A DNA stretch of 64,000 nt from assembly GCA_965212205.1 (NCBI GenBank), contig CBDBUX010000011.1, positions 558,001 to 622,000 on the forward strand, read 5' to 3'. The notes below the pieces were generated by a model. That model was not told the DNA's origin, ran no database searches, and saw nothing but the letters and a program-made list of their open reading frames with translations. The position numbers and the translations under genes are program-made. Shown here piece after piece: positions 43,801 to 51,540 of this stretch. The stretch's first letter is position 1, and each line of letters begins with the position of its first letter. The DNA is from JAHEJJ01 sp965212205 (GTDB lineage: Bacteria; Bacteroidota; Bacteroidia; Flavobacteriales; Flavobacteriaceae).

Positions 43801-46198
43801 GGAAGCACTAGATACTCCTTTCTGTGATACGGTAAGTAACGTAACCACGGTTAGGCAGCCAGACAGGGCATTGACTGTTGCCCTCCAGCAGACTGCAGAA
43901 GTAACCTGTGCCGTACCCGGCCTGGGTGAGATATTTGCTACCGGCGATGGTGGCTGGGGAGGCTACGAATTTCAGGTCATAGCACCAGATGGTGTTACTA
44001 TAATCCAGGATTTCCCGAGTACCAATGATAATTTTACAGGCCTTTCAGCAGGACTACACACTGTAAATATCCGGGACTCTGAGGGCTGTATAGCTACCAA
44101 TACCATCGACCTGGCGTTGCCCACACCGATTTATGCCGATATTCAAATTACCAACCCGCTGAGGTGTAATAATGATAATGATGGCGAAATACAGGCATTT
44201 AATGAGAGTGGCGGACAAGGTCCTGGTAATTATTTATATCAACTTAACCGATTGTCGGATGGTTCGAGCAGTGGTCTTCAAACGACCCCTACTTTTGGTA
44301 ATCTGTCTGCAGGCGATTATACGATAACTGTTTATGATGGCTGGGATTGTTCTTATACAACGGTTCCAATCACAATTCAGGATCCACCAATCGTAATCGC
44401 TGAACTGGTAGAGCTTCAACCTCCGGGTTGTGGAAATTTAGGGGTGATGGAACTCACGGTGACCAATCCGGAAGTAGGGGTAAGTTATTTCTACAGAAGG
44501 TCTGGAACAGCCGATCCATTTATTCCATTTAATGCGTTAGATCCTTTAGCAACATCGGTACAGATTACAGAAGATATTACCATCGATCCGGGACCATTCC
44601 AGTACGATGTACAGAATTCCAATGGTTGTCCGTTCGAGATGTCTAATCAGATCTCGCTCGACCCTGCAGCTCCGTTGGTGATTTCTTTAGACCTTACCAA
44701 TGCGACAATAAATTGCGCAGGAGAGGCTACGGGGATTATCCGGTCTGAAGCGTTCGGAGGTATTGGAAATTATGTATATACCTTATTAAATTCCGACGTG
44801 CCGCCGTTCCCAAGCGGAGGAAACGTTGAAAGGAGTGCTCAGGCGTCTGGAATTTTTAGAGATCTGGGACCTGGTACCTACTGGGTATATGCCACAAGTG
44901 GTGGCTGTACGGCCATATCCACCCCGATTACTATTGTTGATCCTCCGCCATTGGTATTGGATTATATCGAAACGGTACCCGTAAGTTGTTTTGGTGACAC
45001 CGATGGTCAGTTGATAATTGAGGCTAGTGGAGGTACTGGTACCATCAGGTACTCAATAGCCGATCAGCTAAGTGAGTTCTTTGAAGGAGACGATCCGATG
45101 TTCCCAAACAGGAAGACCTTTACGGATTTGGTGCCGAGAAATTATGAGGTTATTATTCAGGACGATCTTGGTTGTACCATTACCCAGACGGTAACTATAA
45201 CTCAACCAGCAGAATTGGTAGCGAGTATCGGAGATTCTACACCTGAGGTCTGCCTCGGTGATGCCGATGGAACCGTAACTATTAATGTGGTGGGTGGTAC
45301 AGCTCCATACGAGTTTGCCCTTAATTCGTCGGATGCAGCAGACTTTGCACCGAACCCATCTCAGACCTGGACTAATCTGATGGGTGGTGATACCAATGTG
45401 ATTTTTGTGAGGGATGCCAATGGTTGTGAAACCAATGTTATTGTTCCGGTAGATCCCGGTGTGGCGATCAATCCTGAGGCCATTGTCGTATATGGCTGTG
45501 ATGGTATGTTCCCAAACAGTATGGTTAGAGTTGAAGTTCAGGATAGCAATCAATATCCACAACTATTATTCGCGCTGGATCCTGTCGATCCTAGTGATGC
45601 CATTACTTCAGCTGCCAGTTCGGAACGAAGTTGGGGCGACCTTCCCGCAGGCGATCATACGGTGTATATTTATCATGAAAATGGCTGTACGACTTTTGTG
45701 GACTTTACTTTGGATTCATATAATCCATTAACCTTGACAGCCTCAAAAACCGCAGTGAATGAAATAACGGCTATAGCCGAAGGAGGTTTTGGCGGCTATG
45801 AATATTTCTTCCAGGGCATTTCATTTGGAAGTGAAAATGTATACACTACCAATGAGGATGCACTGGTGAATATCAGGGTGGTCGATGCAGCAGGTTGCGA
45901 AGCTGTAATTGAGATTCCGTTCGATTTTACCGGAATGCTTACCATGCCTAATTATTTTACTCCGGATGGAGATAATATGAATGAGGAGTGGTTCCCAAGA
46001 AACCGCGATCTCTTCCCTAATATCGAAGTTAAAATTTACGATCGATATGGCAGGGTAGTGGCTATCCTCGATCAAATAGAGAAATGGGATGGTACCTATG
46101 AAGGAAAAGAACTTCCTACTGGCGACTACTGGTACGTAGTTAATGCCAATGACAAGGAAAAACAACAATACGTAGGGCACTTTACGCTCTACAGATAA
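37859..46198 (+). CDS. Giant SprB-like repeat surface protein with type B T9SS sorting domain
   Basis: A 2779-residue exported protein. The signal peptide is MLPKKTRHLLYAVLLLALFVAGTSA. After a Cys-containing head (residues about 95-190) come about 28 repeats of 75-95 residues, each with a GGxxPYxYSxxxG strand and a PGTYxxxVxDxxGC end, the SprB-type immunoglobulin-like repeat. Residues about 2690-2779 are the gliding-associated C-terminal sorting domain (MPNYFTPDGDNMNEEWFP, KIYDRYGRVV, GKELPTGDYWYVV, GHFTLYR), the type B signal for T9SS export. SprB is the mobile gliding adhesin. This protein is smaller and may be an adhesin, but its ligand is unknown. It is monocistronic, ending at a terminator. 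Confidence 0.93.
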   Translation: MLPKKTRHLLYAVLLLALFVAGTSAIANNRVYELLSDLTDIKSEMVDVFDTENEKDEAIASLNAVSSISDIDKTNNAALPMFMTIIQGADEEVICPNDGSTLAKFFLCGTSDIRTISLSQSGSTYQWQKLDPNRCALSVIDDCANTDNTCYDTVGSNSTYDLDSAGEFRVRVDGGQYYYFKSSLNPLDPQLIKEDIICGNPGRVEITNVPAGYEYSLNSSAGPYQDDPFFDVSTAGNYMVWVRLKNVSSSACLFPSNTVNVQELDITVDVVANDILCAGELGSIDVSVSGVPGFYTYRLIKNAVTVDTFGPDAASNYTFANVSAGVYSVRVETNKCNELITLDINSDPIEIGNGIAPLAVSATANDSFGCGAATVDVDIITTGGTTPYRYSLDGGTNWSGPYTGTATFTVSAPGTYNILVEDANGCTKTASVDVQDLPPPVYTIITNDANCGGVNDGSIIVNVTNGFGYNLEFSIDNGSNYQGSNVFNGLAPGNYDVMVRYQQDSFVCTTPASLETIGTPTNISGTATPDSVPTCLNENGGQITISGVSGGTPPYEYSIGAGFSGTAVFTNLGVGTYTPQIRDANGCIVSLAPIVYNALDKPTDMDFAISSLDCLTSTASVTVTVTDGTAPYVYEIIAPAVAVINNGNNPVFTGLGLGTYTFRVTDSEGCSYDEAFAITDISSIGVQAQTVQVVTCVGDSDGEGRFLVDGFATTYSYQIDAGPLVTGQSAGIIDLTGLTAGNYNITVTDEDTNCTDTATLTIDEPAVALAISGLNVTPMSCQNNNTGAVAVNTVGGWGGNRYTLTQPDLSTRGPQSSNTFTNLTQDGLYQVSVTDANGCTVTDTFTLTSLASPTLTVNAGASDYCYDNVDAATIAVTTAGGLAPYQYRINSGPLGGSSTFNGLTPGTYFIEVVDSNNCWDDITVVIEPEINAVATTIQELDCGGPPAQIQVTISDGYPSGGDYDIYEVSIDGAPYTSDSNNITGNSFIYSIPNDGSIIAPTTFQFLVQDSQGCTTETNVVTISPPETIVGAAVPTDTTCGDDNGIITLVPDTNFGVPPYEFSDNSGATWSAQNIYSGFAPGTYSTFMIRDSRGCTTALLSATINASAALDATVVPVDAVCAAGTVEGAIDVTAVANGTANYTYIVEDINGATIAVVGPTASTSVNFPNLVPGTYTVITRDDAGCEDRDTVTISQNQLDLIPVSTTTPPDCTTTFTYIVDIVGGTPPYLIGLVGNPLVSPNVDIDTHDFTGQIQYGVTYFVEVVDALGCRYIEQIDPIPGPNPLAVTATATTASCLPGGNGQIDFQVTGIPSPADITIELQDTNTGATISGPTSLTNEPIPYNGSFTALPAGNYQILVQDDNTSCFASTLVDIITVLPAIVVDNNEPANCNIGALVTVRGNGSTGPYEFAYVPTGNPAPGAYSAQTTYEIAGPYPADYDFYVRDANGCISFTTVTVTEDGGVPNPTVDVINQCTAVANYTINVTAPLSTGSGLPEETFEYNIGGGFQSSPNFTVPNPGDYTIVVRDGNGCTNTVLARVFDFFAISASATSEPTCNAGDGVITVNTTGGSGNFRFELDDGINPPIVQLNDPIFVGILPGSYTILVTDLDSNTIPLCTDTVTVDVTLVDTPIISATPKTDISCNGANDGTISVELQPGTDTDTPISFILYDGGTATVLAGPQGSSIFDNLGPGTYQVEAVSNRGCTDRSGDITILEPTLLEIATTNTEFTCDPSNNRFSTATITVYNDTNGDGTGANTGTPPYTYTMFDGTTTISNGTNNVFEVIDDGTTQTLVLTTRDNNGCEITDTVVINPPNDLTFTFNVNPITCDASGIGVSPGSIDITIDQGPGNYDVEILPLGSEPVQNSGGSDTVNWAISIPGNYIFAVTDIGNGGCTYLTPVVNVPEYNTIEAVIAEVKPVTCFNGSDGEISIQINNYTGQYNYEVFSRDNFGVETTTGVTGSFDTAVQNPGIITGLPAGNLVVHVEALDTPFCDTVSNVTTVRQPDRALTVALQQTAEVTCAVPGLGEIFATGDGGWGGYEFQVIAPDGVTIIQDFPSTNDNFTGLSAGLHTVNIRDSEGCIATNTIDLALPTPIYADIQITNPLRCNNDNDGEIQAFNESGGQGPGNYLYQLNRLSDGSSSGLQTTPTFGNLSAGDYTITVYDGWDCSYTTVPITIQDPPIVIAELVELQPPGCGNLGVMELTVTNPEVGVSYFYRRSGTADPFIPFNALDPLATSVQITEDITIDPGPFQYDVQNSNGCPFEMSNQISLDPAAPLVISLDLTNATINCAGEATGIIRSEAFGGIGNYVYTLLNSDVPPFPSGGNVERSAQASGIFRDLGPGTYWVYATSGGCTAISTPITIVDPPPLVLDYIETVPVSCFGDTDGQLIIEASGGTGTIRYSIADQLSEFFEGDDPMFPNRKTFTDLVPRNYEVIIQDDLGCTITQTVTITQPAELVASIGDSTPEVCLGDADGTVTINVVGGTAPYEFALNSSDAADFAPNPSQTWTNLMGGDTNVIFVRDANGCETNVIVPVDPGVAINPEAIVVYGCDGMFPNSMVRVEVQDSNQYPQLLFALDPVDPSDAITSAASSERSWGDLPAGDHTVYIYHENGCTTFVDFTLDSYNPLTLTASKTAVNEITAIAEGGFGGYEYFFQGISFGSENVYTTNEDALVNIRVVDAAGCEAVIEIPFDFTGMLTMPNYFTPDGDNMNEEWFPRNRDLFPNIEVKIYDRYGRVVAILDQIEKWDGTYEGKELPTGDYWYVVNANDKEKQQYVGHFTLYR

Positions 46199-46235
46199 AA
46201 GGCGAATAGGTATTCGACTTATGTTATGGAGCAAG

Positions 46236-46258
46236 GCCGCCAGCAATGGCGGTCTTTC
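46236..46258. terminator. Bidirectional terminator between the giant gene and the redox operon
   Basis: CCGCCA (46237-46242) and TGGCGG (46247-46252) pair around a GCAA loop. A T-rich tract follows on the plus strand. It lies between two convergent stop codons 59 bp apart. Confidence 0.75.
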
Positions 46259-46659
46259 TATTTATGAAATTTACCCTTATCGAACTTGTAATGCCTTTCG
46301 GGAACTAATTTTGTAACCAGGTAGATGGAATCAAATTGGCGACTGAGTTGTTTGCTTTCGAAATTTTGCTTTAGCAAGGCTTCCTGGTAATAATAAATAG
46401 AATCTTTATGAATTTCCGATTTACGGGTAGCGATCCAATAATTTCTTTCCTCTTCAGCTACTTCTAAATAGAGATAGGATTCTGAAGGCAGTATCTCCAA
46501 TACCCTGATTCGATGCATATCGAATGAAAGTCCGTCATCCCAGGTACTGTCAAGTTCCTGAATCCCTGGTAATATTACTTCCTTTTCTTTGGGCCCCCAT
46601 TGGCAACTGCTATTGAGTAATAAAATGGGTATAATAAACCAAAAGTATTGCGCACGCAT
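46258..46659 (-). CDS. Small lipoprotein with an OB-like domain (last gene of the redox operon)
   Basis: A 133-residue lipoprotein (signal ending in LLLNSSC). Residues about 45-100 read HRIRVLEILPSESYLYLEVAEEERNYWIA, which resembles the periplasmic OB-like domain of NrfJ-type proteins (a VLEVIxAxxYTYLxV...WVA pattern). Such domains occur beside cytochrome and metal-handling genes, but their role is not defined. It lies 60 bp after hemA on the same strand. I do not recognise it as a named family with confidence. Confidence 0.65.
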   Translation of the reverse strand: MRAQYFWFIIPILLLNSSCQWGPKEKEVILPGIQELDSTWDDGLSFDMHRIRVLEILPSESYLYLEVAEEERNYWIATRKSEIHKDSIYYYQEALLKQNFESKQLSRQFDSIYLVTKLVPERHYKFDKGKFHK

Positions 46660-46719
46660 ATTCTATGTTGATTTGAAGTTATTTAGAATCGCTTGGTAGA
46701 TATTTTGAAGAATCAAAGA

Positions 46720-47937
46720 TTAATATTCAATGTGCTCTTCGAGGATTAGTTCCATTTCAGGTTCAGGTATTTTTTTACCTTGTTGCTTGAACGATCTTCT
46801 AATAATCCTGTTAATTGCAAGTTGTGCTTGATCGTTCTCAATACATTGACCCTGTTCTTCGAGATAAGCATTTACCCATCTAATAACTTCGGTCTTATAA
46901 TCGGACAGAAATTTTCTAGCTGGAGCTTTATTTAACCAAAGGACATATTCCTGTACTTCGTCTTTGATAATATTCTCCACCTGATCGATGCTCTTCATCC
47001 TATTATCATGATTTTCCTTCAGAGCTTTAGCTATGGAGTCCAGGTCATAATGGATTATATGCGGCTCTTTGGCCAAATTCTTGTCTGTATTTCCCGGAAC
47101 TGCCAGATCCAGAATTAGGGATTTTCCATTCCCTTTAGCCACTCTATTTACCAATTTAGGCCGATTGCTAGCGGCTGTCACAATTACATTGAAATCTTTG
47201 AAATCATTTGCTAAAACCCGATCCCAATCATAGGTATACCCTCCAAATTTTTGTGTCAGATCCTCGGCCTTTTGCGCCGTCCTATTGGCCACATATACAG
47301 AATTAAACTCAAACTTGTTGTTATAATTCAGGAGTTGCTTCACTATATCTCCGGCACCAATAAACAAAATTTTTAAAGATTCTCTTTCAACCGAATTAAA
47401 TGTACTGGCGATCAATTTCAAGGCCTTATAAGCTACAGAGGTAGTGCCATCTCTGAACATGGTCTCATTGCTGATCCTTTTATGGCATTTGAAAACGGAT
47501 TGCATACACCGTTCCAAAAGCGAGCCCTGCAGGTGGTTCTGGCAGCTTTGCTGATATGCCATTTTTATCTGATGGATAATCTCCGAATCACCCAGGACCG
47601 ACGACGCTAAACCGGAAGATACTTCAAGGATATGCTCTACAGATACTAAGGTTTCATCAGAAGTACTAAAATAATTTGTACTCTTATCGTGCGAATTTGC
47701 AGTGGTGCCGTCGATAATCACCTGGAGTATCTGACTGGCTGTGGTATTATTGGATTCAAAATATATCTCTGTTCTGTTACATGTGACCAGTACCAGCAAT
47801 CCCTGAATGTCTTCAAAATTTGTTCTGATTTTCTCAATCCAGGCATTTTGCTCTGCATCCGAAAAATGATAACATTCCCGCGTTTTTAGCGCAGCGGATT
47901 TATGTGAGATGCTTATATATCTTAAACGGTTATCCAT
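46720..47937 (-). CDS. hemA: Glutamyl-tRNA reductase within the cytochrome operon
   Basis: A 405-residue NADPH enzyme that reduces glutamyl-tRNA to glutamate-1-semialdehyde, the first step of haem synthesis in bacteria of this type. The catalytic Cys53 is in LVTCNRTEIYF. SSVLGDSEIIHQIKMAYQQ, the NADPH loop LFIGAGDIVKQLL and VANRTAQKAEDLTQKFGG follow. The ATG at 47937 is preferred over a TTG two codons earlier. It is cotranscribed with haem-binding proteins (23-bp gap). No other haem genes are nearby, so it may be a second copy dedicated to this operon. Confidence 0.9.
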   Translation of the reverse strand: MDNRLRYISISHKSAALKTRECYHFSDAEQNAWIEKIRTNFEDIQGLLVLVTCNRTEIYFESNNTTASQILQVIIDGTTANSHDKSTNYFSTSDETLVSVEHILEVSSGLASSVLGDSEIIHQIKMAYQQSCQNHLQGSLLERCMQSVFKCHKRISNETMFRDGTTSVAYKALKLIASTFNSVERESLKILFIGAGDIVKQLLNYNNKFEFNSVYVANRTAQKAEDLTQKFGGYTYDWDRVLANDFKDFNVIVTAASNRPKLVNRVAKGNGKSLILDLAVPGNTDKNLAKEPHIIHYDLDSIAKALKENHDNRMKSIDQVENIIKDEVQEYVLWLNKAPARKFLSDYKTEVIRWVNAYLEEQGQCIENDQAQLAINRIIRRSFKQQGKKIPEPEMELILEEHIEY

Positions 47938-47966
47938 TTTCAAGGGCTAAATAACTCAATATTAAA

Positions 47967-48368
47967 CTATTCTTCTAGCATGGTCCTCATATAGTTCACT
48001 ATCAACCATCGATCTTCATCATCGGGCATTTTTTTGGTGTATTCGGGCATATCATCACGGCCGAAGGATGTTTTGTAAAACAATTCACCATCTGTCTGTG
48101 ACTGATATTCTGCTGTTGAAAAATCTCCCAGATCGCCTTTTTGATCTGCTGCCTTTGGGCCGTCGCCATATCCTTCTTTCCCATGGCATGACTGACAGTG
48201 CTTTTTATATAGGGCTTTACCAATGTTGAGGTCCACAGTTGGGTCCGTCGGATTTTTCATATTTACATACTCTGCCGGAACTACCCATTCCTCCTGGGGA
48301 GGGGTATTAAAAGCAAAAAACAGCAGGGTTAATAATACAATTGATAAAAGGTTTTTCATTGTTTTCAT
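47967..48368 (-). CDS. Monoheme cytochrome c
   Basis: A 133-residue periplasmic cytochrome with a signal helix (MKNLLSIVLLTLLFFAFN) and one haem site, CQSCHGKEGYGDGPKA (Cys near residue 59). The likely axial Met is in GRDDMPEYTKKMPDDED. This is the small class I form seen as an electron shuttle. It lies 3 bp downstream of the 289-residue membrane protein and belongs to the ten-gene redox operon. Confidence 0.9.
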   Translation of the reverse strand: MKTMKNLLSIVLLTLLFFAFNTPPQEEWVVPAEYVNMKNPTDPTVDLNIGKALYKKHCQSCHGKEGYGDGPKAADQKGDLGDFSTAEYQSQTDGELFYKTSFGRDDMPEYTKKMPDDEDRWLIVNYMRTMLEE

Positions 48369-48371
48369 AAC

Positions 48372-49241
48372 TCAGTTTTTAGCAATTCTATACATATTAA
48401 TAATTAAATACAAGATTAGTCCCCAGGCACCGAATATTAAAACTCCGGTGAATAGCAGAATAAATATAGGAGTTTTACTACTACGGGCCCAAAGTGCCCT
48501 TTGATCGTAGGTAGAAATATGATCAATTGGTGTGCCAACCTTGGCTTTCAACGAGGTTTCTACAGAAGCATAGGTGTCATTTTCCTCGATCACCACTTCG
48601 ATGTCCAGTACTCCATCCCTTCCGGGAATGTCTCCCGGTATCGGTACAAGTATGCTACCTTCGCTGTCTGTCATCAGGAACTCCTCGCTGATCTGCAAAG
48701 GGTTGAACATACGTTTTACCTGTACTTTTATCAGTGCGTCTTCCACCAGACTATCCAGTGCTGTATCAGATAGGGAAGCCGCGATATAATTTATGCTGTC
48801 TCGAGTTTGCATAGAGGCGCTGATAGTTGCGTCCCTGAATTCGACACTCCTACTAGCCCGTCGGAATGAATCATTTCCCTTAAATGTGGTACCAAGGATA
48901 TACAGGCCAGTAGAGTCGGGTTGAATTTGCCCGAGATCCTGCATTGTAAACCGGACATCACCGCCCGGACCGGTACGAACCTCACCCAATGGAAATTCCT
49001 CTCCATCCACTTCGTAATAAACTTCCAGATCTATACCCGAAACCTTAATGTTGCTTCGGTCGATTCGGGCTGAAGTAGACAGGTCGAGATAAATTGGCCC
49101 ATCCATGATCTTGGTATATACAGCTCCAATACGCAGCCGCTCTTTTTTATCCTGTGCAGTGGTAGGTAAGACCAGTAGAAATAACAGGGCCAATCCCAGT
49201 ATCCGTAAACCCACAATATGTTTATCTAATTTCGATTTCAT
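48372..49241 (-). CDS. Signal-anchored periplasmic protein with C-terminal membrane helix, unknown family
   Basis: A 289-residue protein with an N-terminal signal (LRILGLALLFLLVLPTTAQ), a soluble beta-rich part of about 220 residues with no Cys and no haem site, and a C-terminal helix (TPIFILLFTGVLIFGAWGLILYLIINMY). The type I topology places the soluble domain in the periplasm. I do not recognise the family. Four-base overlap with the NrfD-like gene upstream and a 3-bp gap to a cytochrome c gene downstream suggest an assembly factor or extra subunit of the same complex. Confidence 0.7.
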   Translation of the reverse strand: MKSKLDKHIVGLRILGLALLFLLVLPTTAQDKKERLRIGAVYTKIMDGPIYLDLSTSARIDRSNIKVSGIDLEVYYEVDGEEFPLGEVRTGPGGDVRFTMQDLGQIQPDSTGLYILGTTFKGNDSFRRASRSVEFRDATISASMQTRDSINYIAASLSDTALDSLVEDALIKVQVKRMFNPLQISEEFLMTDSEGSILVPIPGDIPGRDGVLDIEVVIEENDTYASVETSLKAKVGTPIDHISTYDQRALWARSSKTPIFILLFTGVLIFGAWGLILYLIINMYRIAKN

Positions 49242-50557
49242 AAAGCAGCTTTTTTAGGTTCTGATTCGGGCCGTTCTTTTTCTTCTGCTAAACGGTAAAT
49301 TGATATCACGGGTACATATCTTATGAGCAATGTAATGATCAACAGTGCCATGGCAAGCGTCGCCGAGGTGATCAACCATTCGTGCAGGCTGGGAAAATAG
49401 TGGTGCCATGATTCGGGAACTCCTTGAATTGGAACATAGGGGTGGAGCAGAGTGGGTGTCACGATCAGGTAGCGTTTCCACCAGGAAGCGATCACCACCA
49501 CGACAGCGATGAAGAATAGCCACCTTGGCCGTCGGAATCGTTTAAAAATTGTTAGAATGGCTGGGATCAGCAACCCTACAAAGGAAACCAACCAGAACAA
49601 CGTCGCATATGGCCCGATCAAGAGCGATTCCAGGTGTTCGCTTTCCCCTTTCTTAGCTGTGAATATGGGCATTATATACTCATTGATATTGAAATATAGG
49701 TAGATTAACAGCGCAAGGTTAAACAGTTTACCCATCTTGTTAAAATGGTAATTCGTAATATAGTTTTGAAGCTTCTTATTTCTACGCACGATATAGACGA
49801 CGGAAACCAATGCACCCAAGCCGGCCACCATAGCTCCGGATATAAAATAAGGAGCAAAGTTAGAACTATCCCAACCCACCCGGTAGGTGGTAGAGAACAG
49901 GTAGGCATCTATGGATTCCAGGATAAGTCCCAGCGGGAGGATCATCAGTGCCAATATGTGAATGCTCCTTTCCTGGAGTCTGATCTGTGCCGCAGCCCAG
50001 TTCCATTTCAGTGCGAAAAATCCGTAAATCCTGCTTAGTCGGGGTTTATTCTTCGAGTAATGGTCTCGCAAAATGGCCAGGTCAGGAATCAACGGGAAGT
50101 ACAGCAACAACAAACTCACGACCATAAAAGTGGGAATTATAATTACATCCCAGGTGATAGGCGACTGAAGCCGGGCATGAATAAAAAGATTCATCATGCG
50201 GTCTGGACGGGCCATGTCGATAATGATGGTTATCCCAGCCATTACAATACATGCAAGACCCACGATTGCTGCCAGTCTTACGAAGGGCCTCCTCCATTCA
50301 TTTTTGGTAAGCCGGAGTGCTGCGATTACGATAGCTGCAACAAAACTAGTGGCGACAAAGAATACGAAATTCGAGATATACACTCCCCAGAGTACATAGT
50401 CTCTCATATTGGTAACCACTTGGCCTTCAATAATCTGGTCGATATAGGCTACTATGCCAGCAATAATTACCAGTAGTAGAAACCCCACCCATAATTTCCC
50501 TCGAAGGTTGAATCCCCTTGGGCCAAGATCCTGGATTAGTTTTTGGTATTGGCTCAT
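49238..50557 (-). CDS. NrfD/PsrC-family quinol-interacting membrane subunit
   Basis: A 439-residue integral membrane protein with eight to ten hydrophobic helices. Recognisable parts are AALRLTKNEWRRPFVRLAAI, IDMARPDRMMNLFIHARLQSPITWDV (the RPDR..N...SP..W.. pattern typical of NrfD proteins) and HILALMILPLGLILESIDAYLFS. NrfD subunits exchange electrons between quinones and a partner Fe-S protein. The partner gene overlaps it by 4 bp. It is longer than NrfD (about 320), closer to the ActC/QrcD size class. Confidence 0.88.
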   Translation of the reverse strand: MSQYQKLIQDLGPRGFNLRGKLWVGFLLLVIIAGIVAYIDQIIEGQVVTNMRDYVLWGVYISNFVFFVATSFVAAIVIAALRLTKNEWRRPFVRLAAIVGLACIVMAGITIIIDMARPDRMMNLFIHARLQSPITWDVIIIPTFMVVSLLLLYFPLIPDLAILRDHYSKNKPRLSRIYGFFALKWNWAAAQIRLQERSIHILALMILPLGLILESIDAYLFSTTYRVGWDSSNFAPYFISGAMVAGLGALVSVVYIVRRNKKLQNYITNYHFNKMGKLFNLALLIYLYFNINEYIMPIFTAKKGESEHLESLLIGPYATLFWLVSFVGLLIPAILTIFKRFRRPRWLFFIAVVVVIASWWKRYLIVTPTLLHPYVPIQGVPESWHHYFPSLHEWLITSATLAMALLIITLLIRYVPVISIYRLAEEKERPESEPKKAAL

Positions 50558-51537
50558 GAATCCTCTGGATTTACTATCGTTTTATCCGGTTTTTCTACCG
50601 ATTGAAATTCATTGTAGTTTTCCAGCCCTTCGTCAAAAGGTAATCGGTCTTTATGAGGCAGGTAATAGACATTCGGATCTGTTCCAAATTCCTCAAAAAG
50701 CCGGTATCCTGCGTTTTCTTCCAAAAGCTTACTGAGTCGGACCGTATCAGTCCCGTTGGTTACGGTATCCTCATTCTTATCTCCAAAATAAAAGACTCCG
50801 TTCGGGCAGGCTGTAACACAGTGTGGAAGTTCGCCCTTCATCGCCTGATGGGGGCAAAAATCGCACTTATCTACCGTACCCTTAACACTAGGCATTCCGC
50901 CATGATCCGGACTGTGCATTTGCTCCACCATCTCCTGGCTCAATTCAAACTCCTGCTTGGGTTCATTCCAGTTGAATACCCTGGTAGAATAAGGACAGGC
51001 AGCCATACAAAACCGACATCCCACACAACGGTCATTATCGATAAGCACCAGCCCGTCTTCCCTTTTAAAGGTTGCATCCACCGGGCAAACCGTTACACAG
51101 GCAGGCTTGTCGCAGTGCATACATAAGGTGGGCATCCAATAGGGACCTGTCTCTTGGGTTTCCTGCATTTTATATACTTTAAGCCAGGCGTTATCACCGG
51201 TAACAAAGTGATGCTTATTGCAAGAACGCTGACAAGCCAGTGCATTCTGACATTTGGCCAGGTCTACAACCATTACGAATTTTCGCCCAGGCATACCCCG
51301 TCGGACTTCATAGGCCTGACCAGCTGAGGCCATTTCTTCCACCTGTGTTGCATCCACTTCAATGATATTGCCCTCAGTATCCATTAGTTCCACGGTTCCT
51401 CCTGAAGATTCAAGACCTTCAATTGCAAACCCATCTTTGAGGTGTGCCAGTGCAGCACCTCCTAATATGGAAGCCAAGCCCAGTTTCCAGCCATGATTGA
51501 GGAACTTTCGTCTGGTATCTTTTTTCTGGTCTTTCAT
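50554..51537 (-). CDS. Tat-exported four-cluster [4Fe-4S] protein (NrfC/PsrB/QrcC type)
   Basis: A 327-residue periplasmic electron-transfer protein. A Tat signal opens it (TRRKFLNHGWKLGLASILGG). Four cysteine groups follow: CQNALACQRSCNKHH, CMHCDKPACVTVCPVDAT, CVGCRFCMAACPYSTRVFNW and CDFCPHQAMKGELPHCVTACP, enough for four [4Fe-4S] clusters as in NrfC or PsrB. Residues 50-75 form a short extra segment after the Tat signal. It pairs with the NrfD-like subunit. No molybdopterin subunit is encoded in the operon. Confidence 0.92.
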   Translation of the reverse strand: MKDQKKDTRRKFLNHGWKLGLASILGGAALAHLKDGFAIEGLESSGGTVELMDTEGNIIEVDATQVEEMASAGQAYEVRRGMPGRKFVMVVDLAKCQNALACQRSCNKHHFVTGDNAWLKVYKMQETQETGPYWMPTLCMHCDKPACVTVCPVDATFKREDGLVLIDNDRCVGCRFCMAACPYSTRVFNWNEPKQEFELSQEMVEQMHSPDHGGMPSVKGTVDKCDFCPHQAMKGELPHCVTACPNGVFYFGDKNEDTVTNGTDTVRLSKLLEENAGYRLFEEFGTDPNVYYLPHKDRLPFDEGLENYNEFQSVEKPDKTIVNPEDS

Positions 51538-51540
51538 GTC

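Noticed and set aside
45068..45562. 164-residue minus-strand open frame within the giant gene
   Set aside because: Antisense to regular SprB-like repeats, which explain the absence of stops.
49238..51537. Calling the Fe-S/NrfD pair a nitrite reductase (Nrf) or alternative complex III
   Set aside because: No NrfA-type catalytic cytochrome and no ActB-type subunit are encoded in the operon, so the named complexes are not supported.
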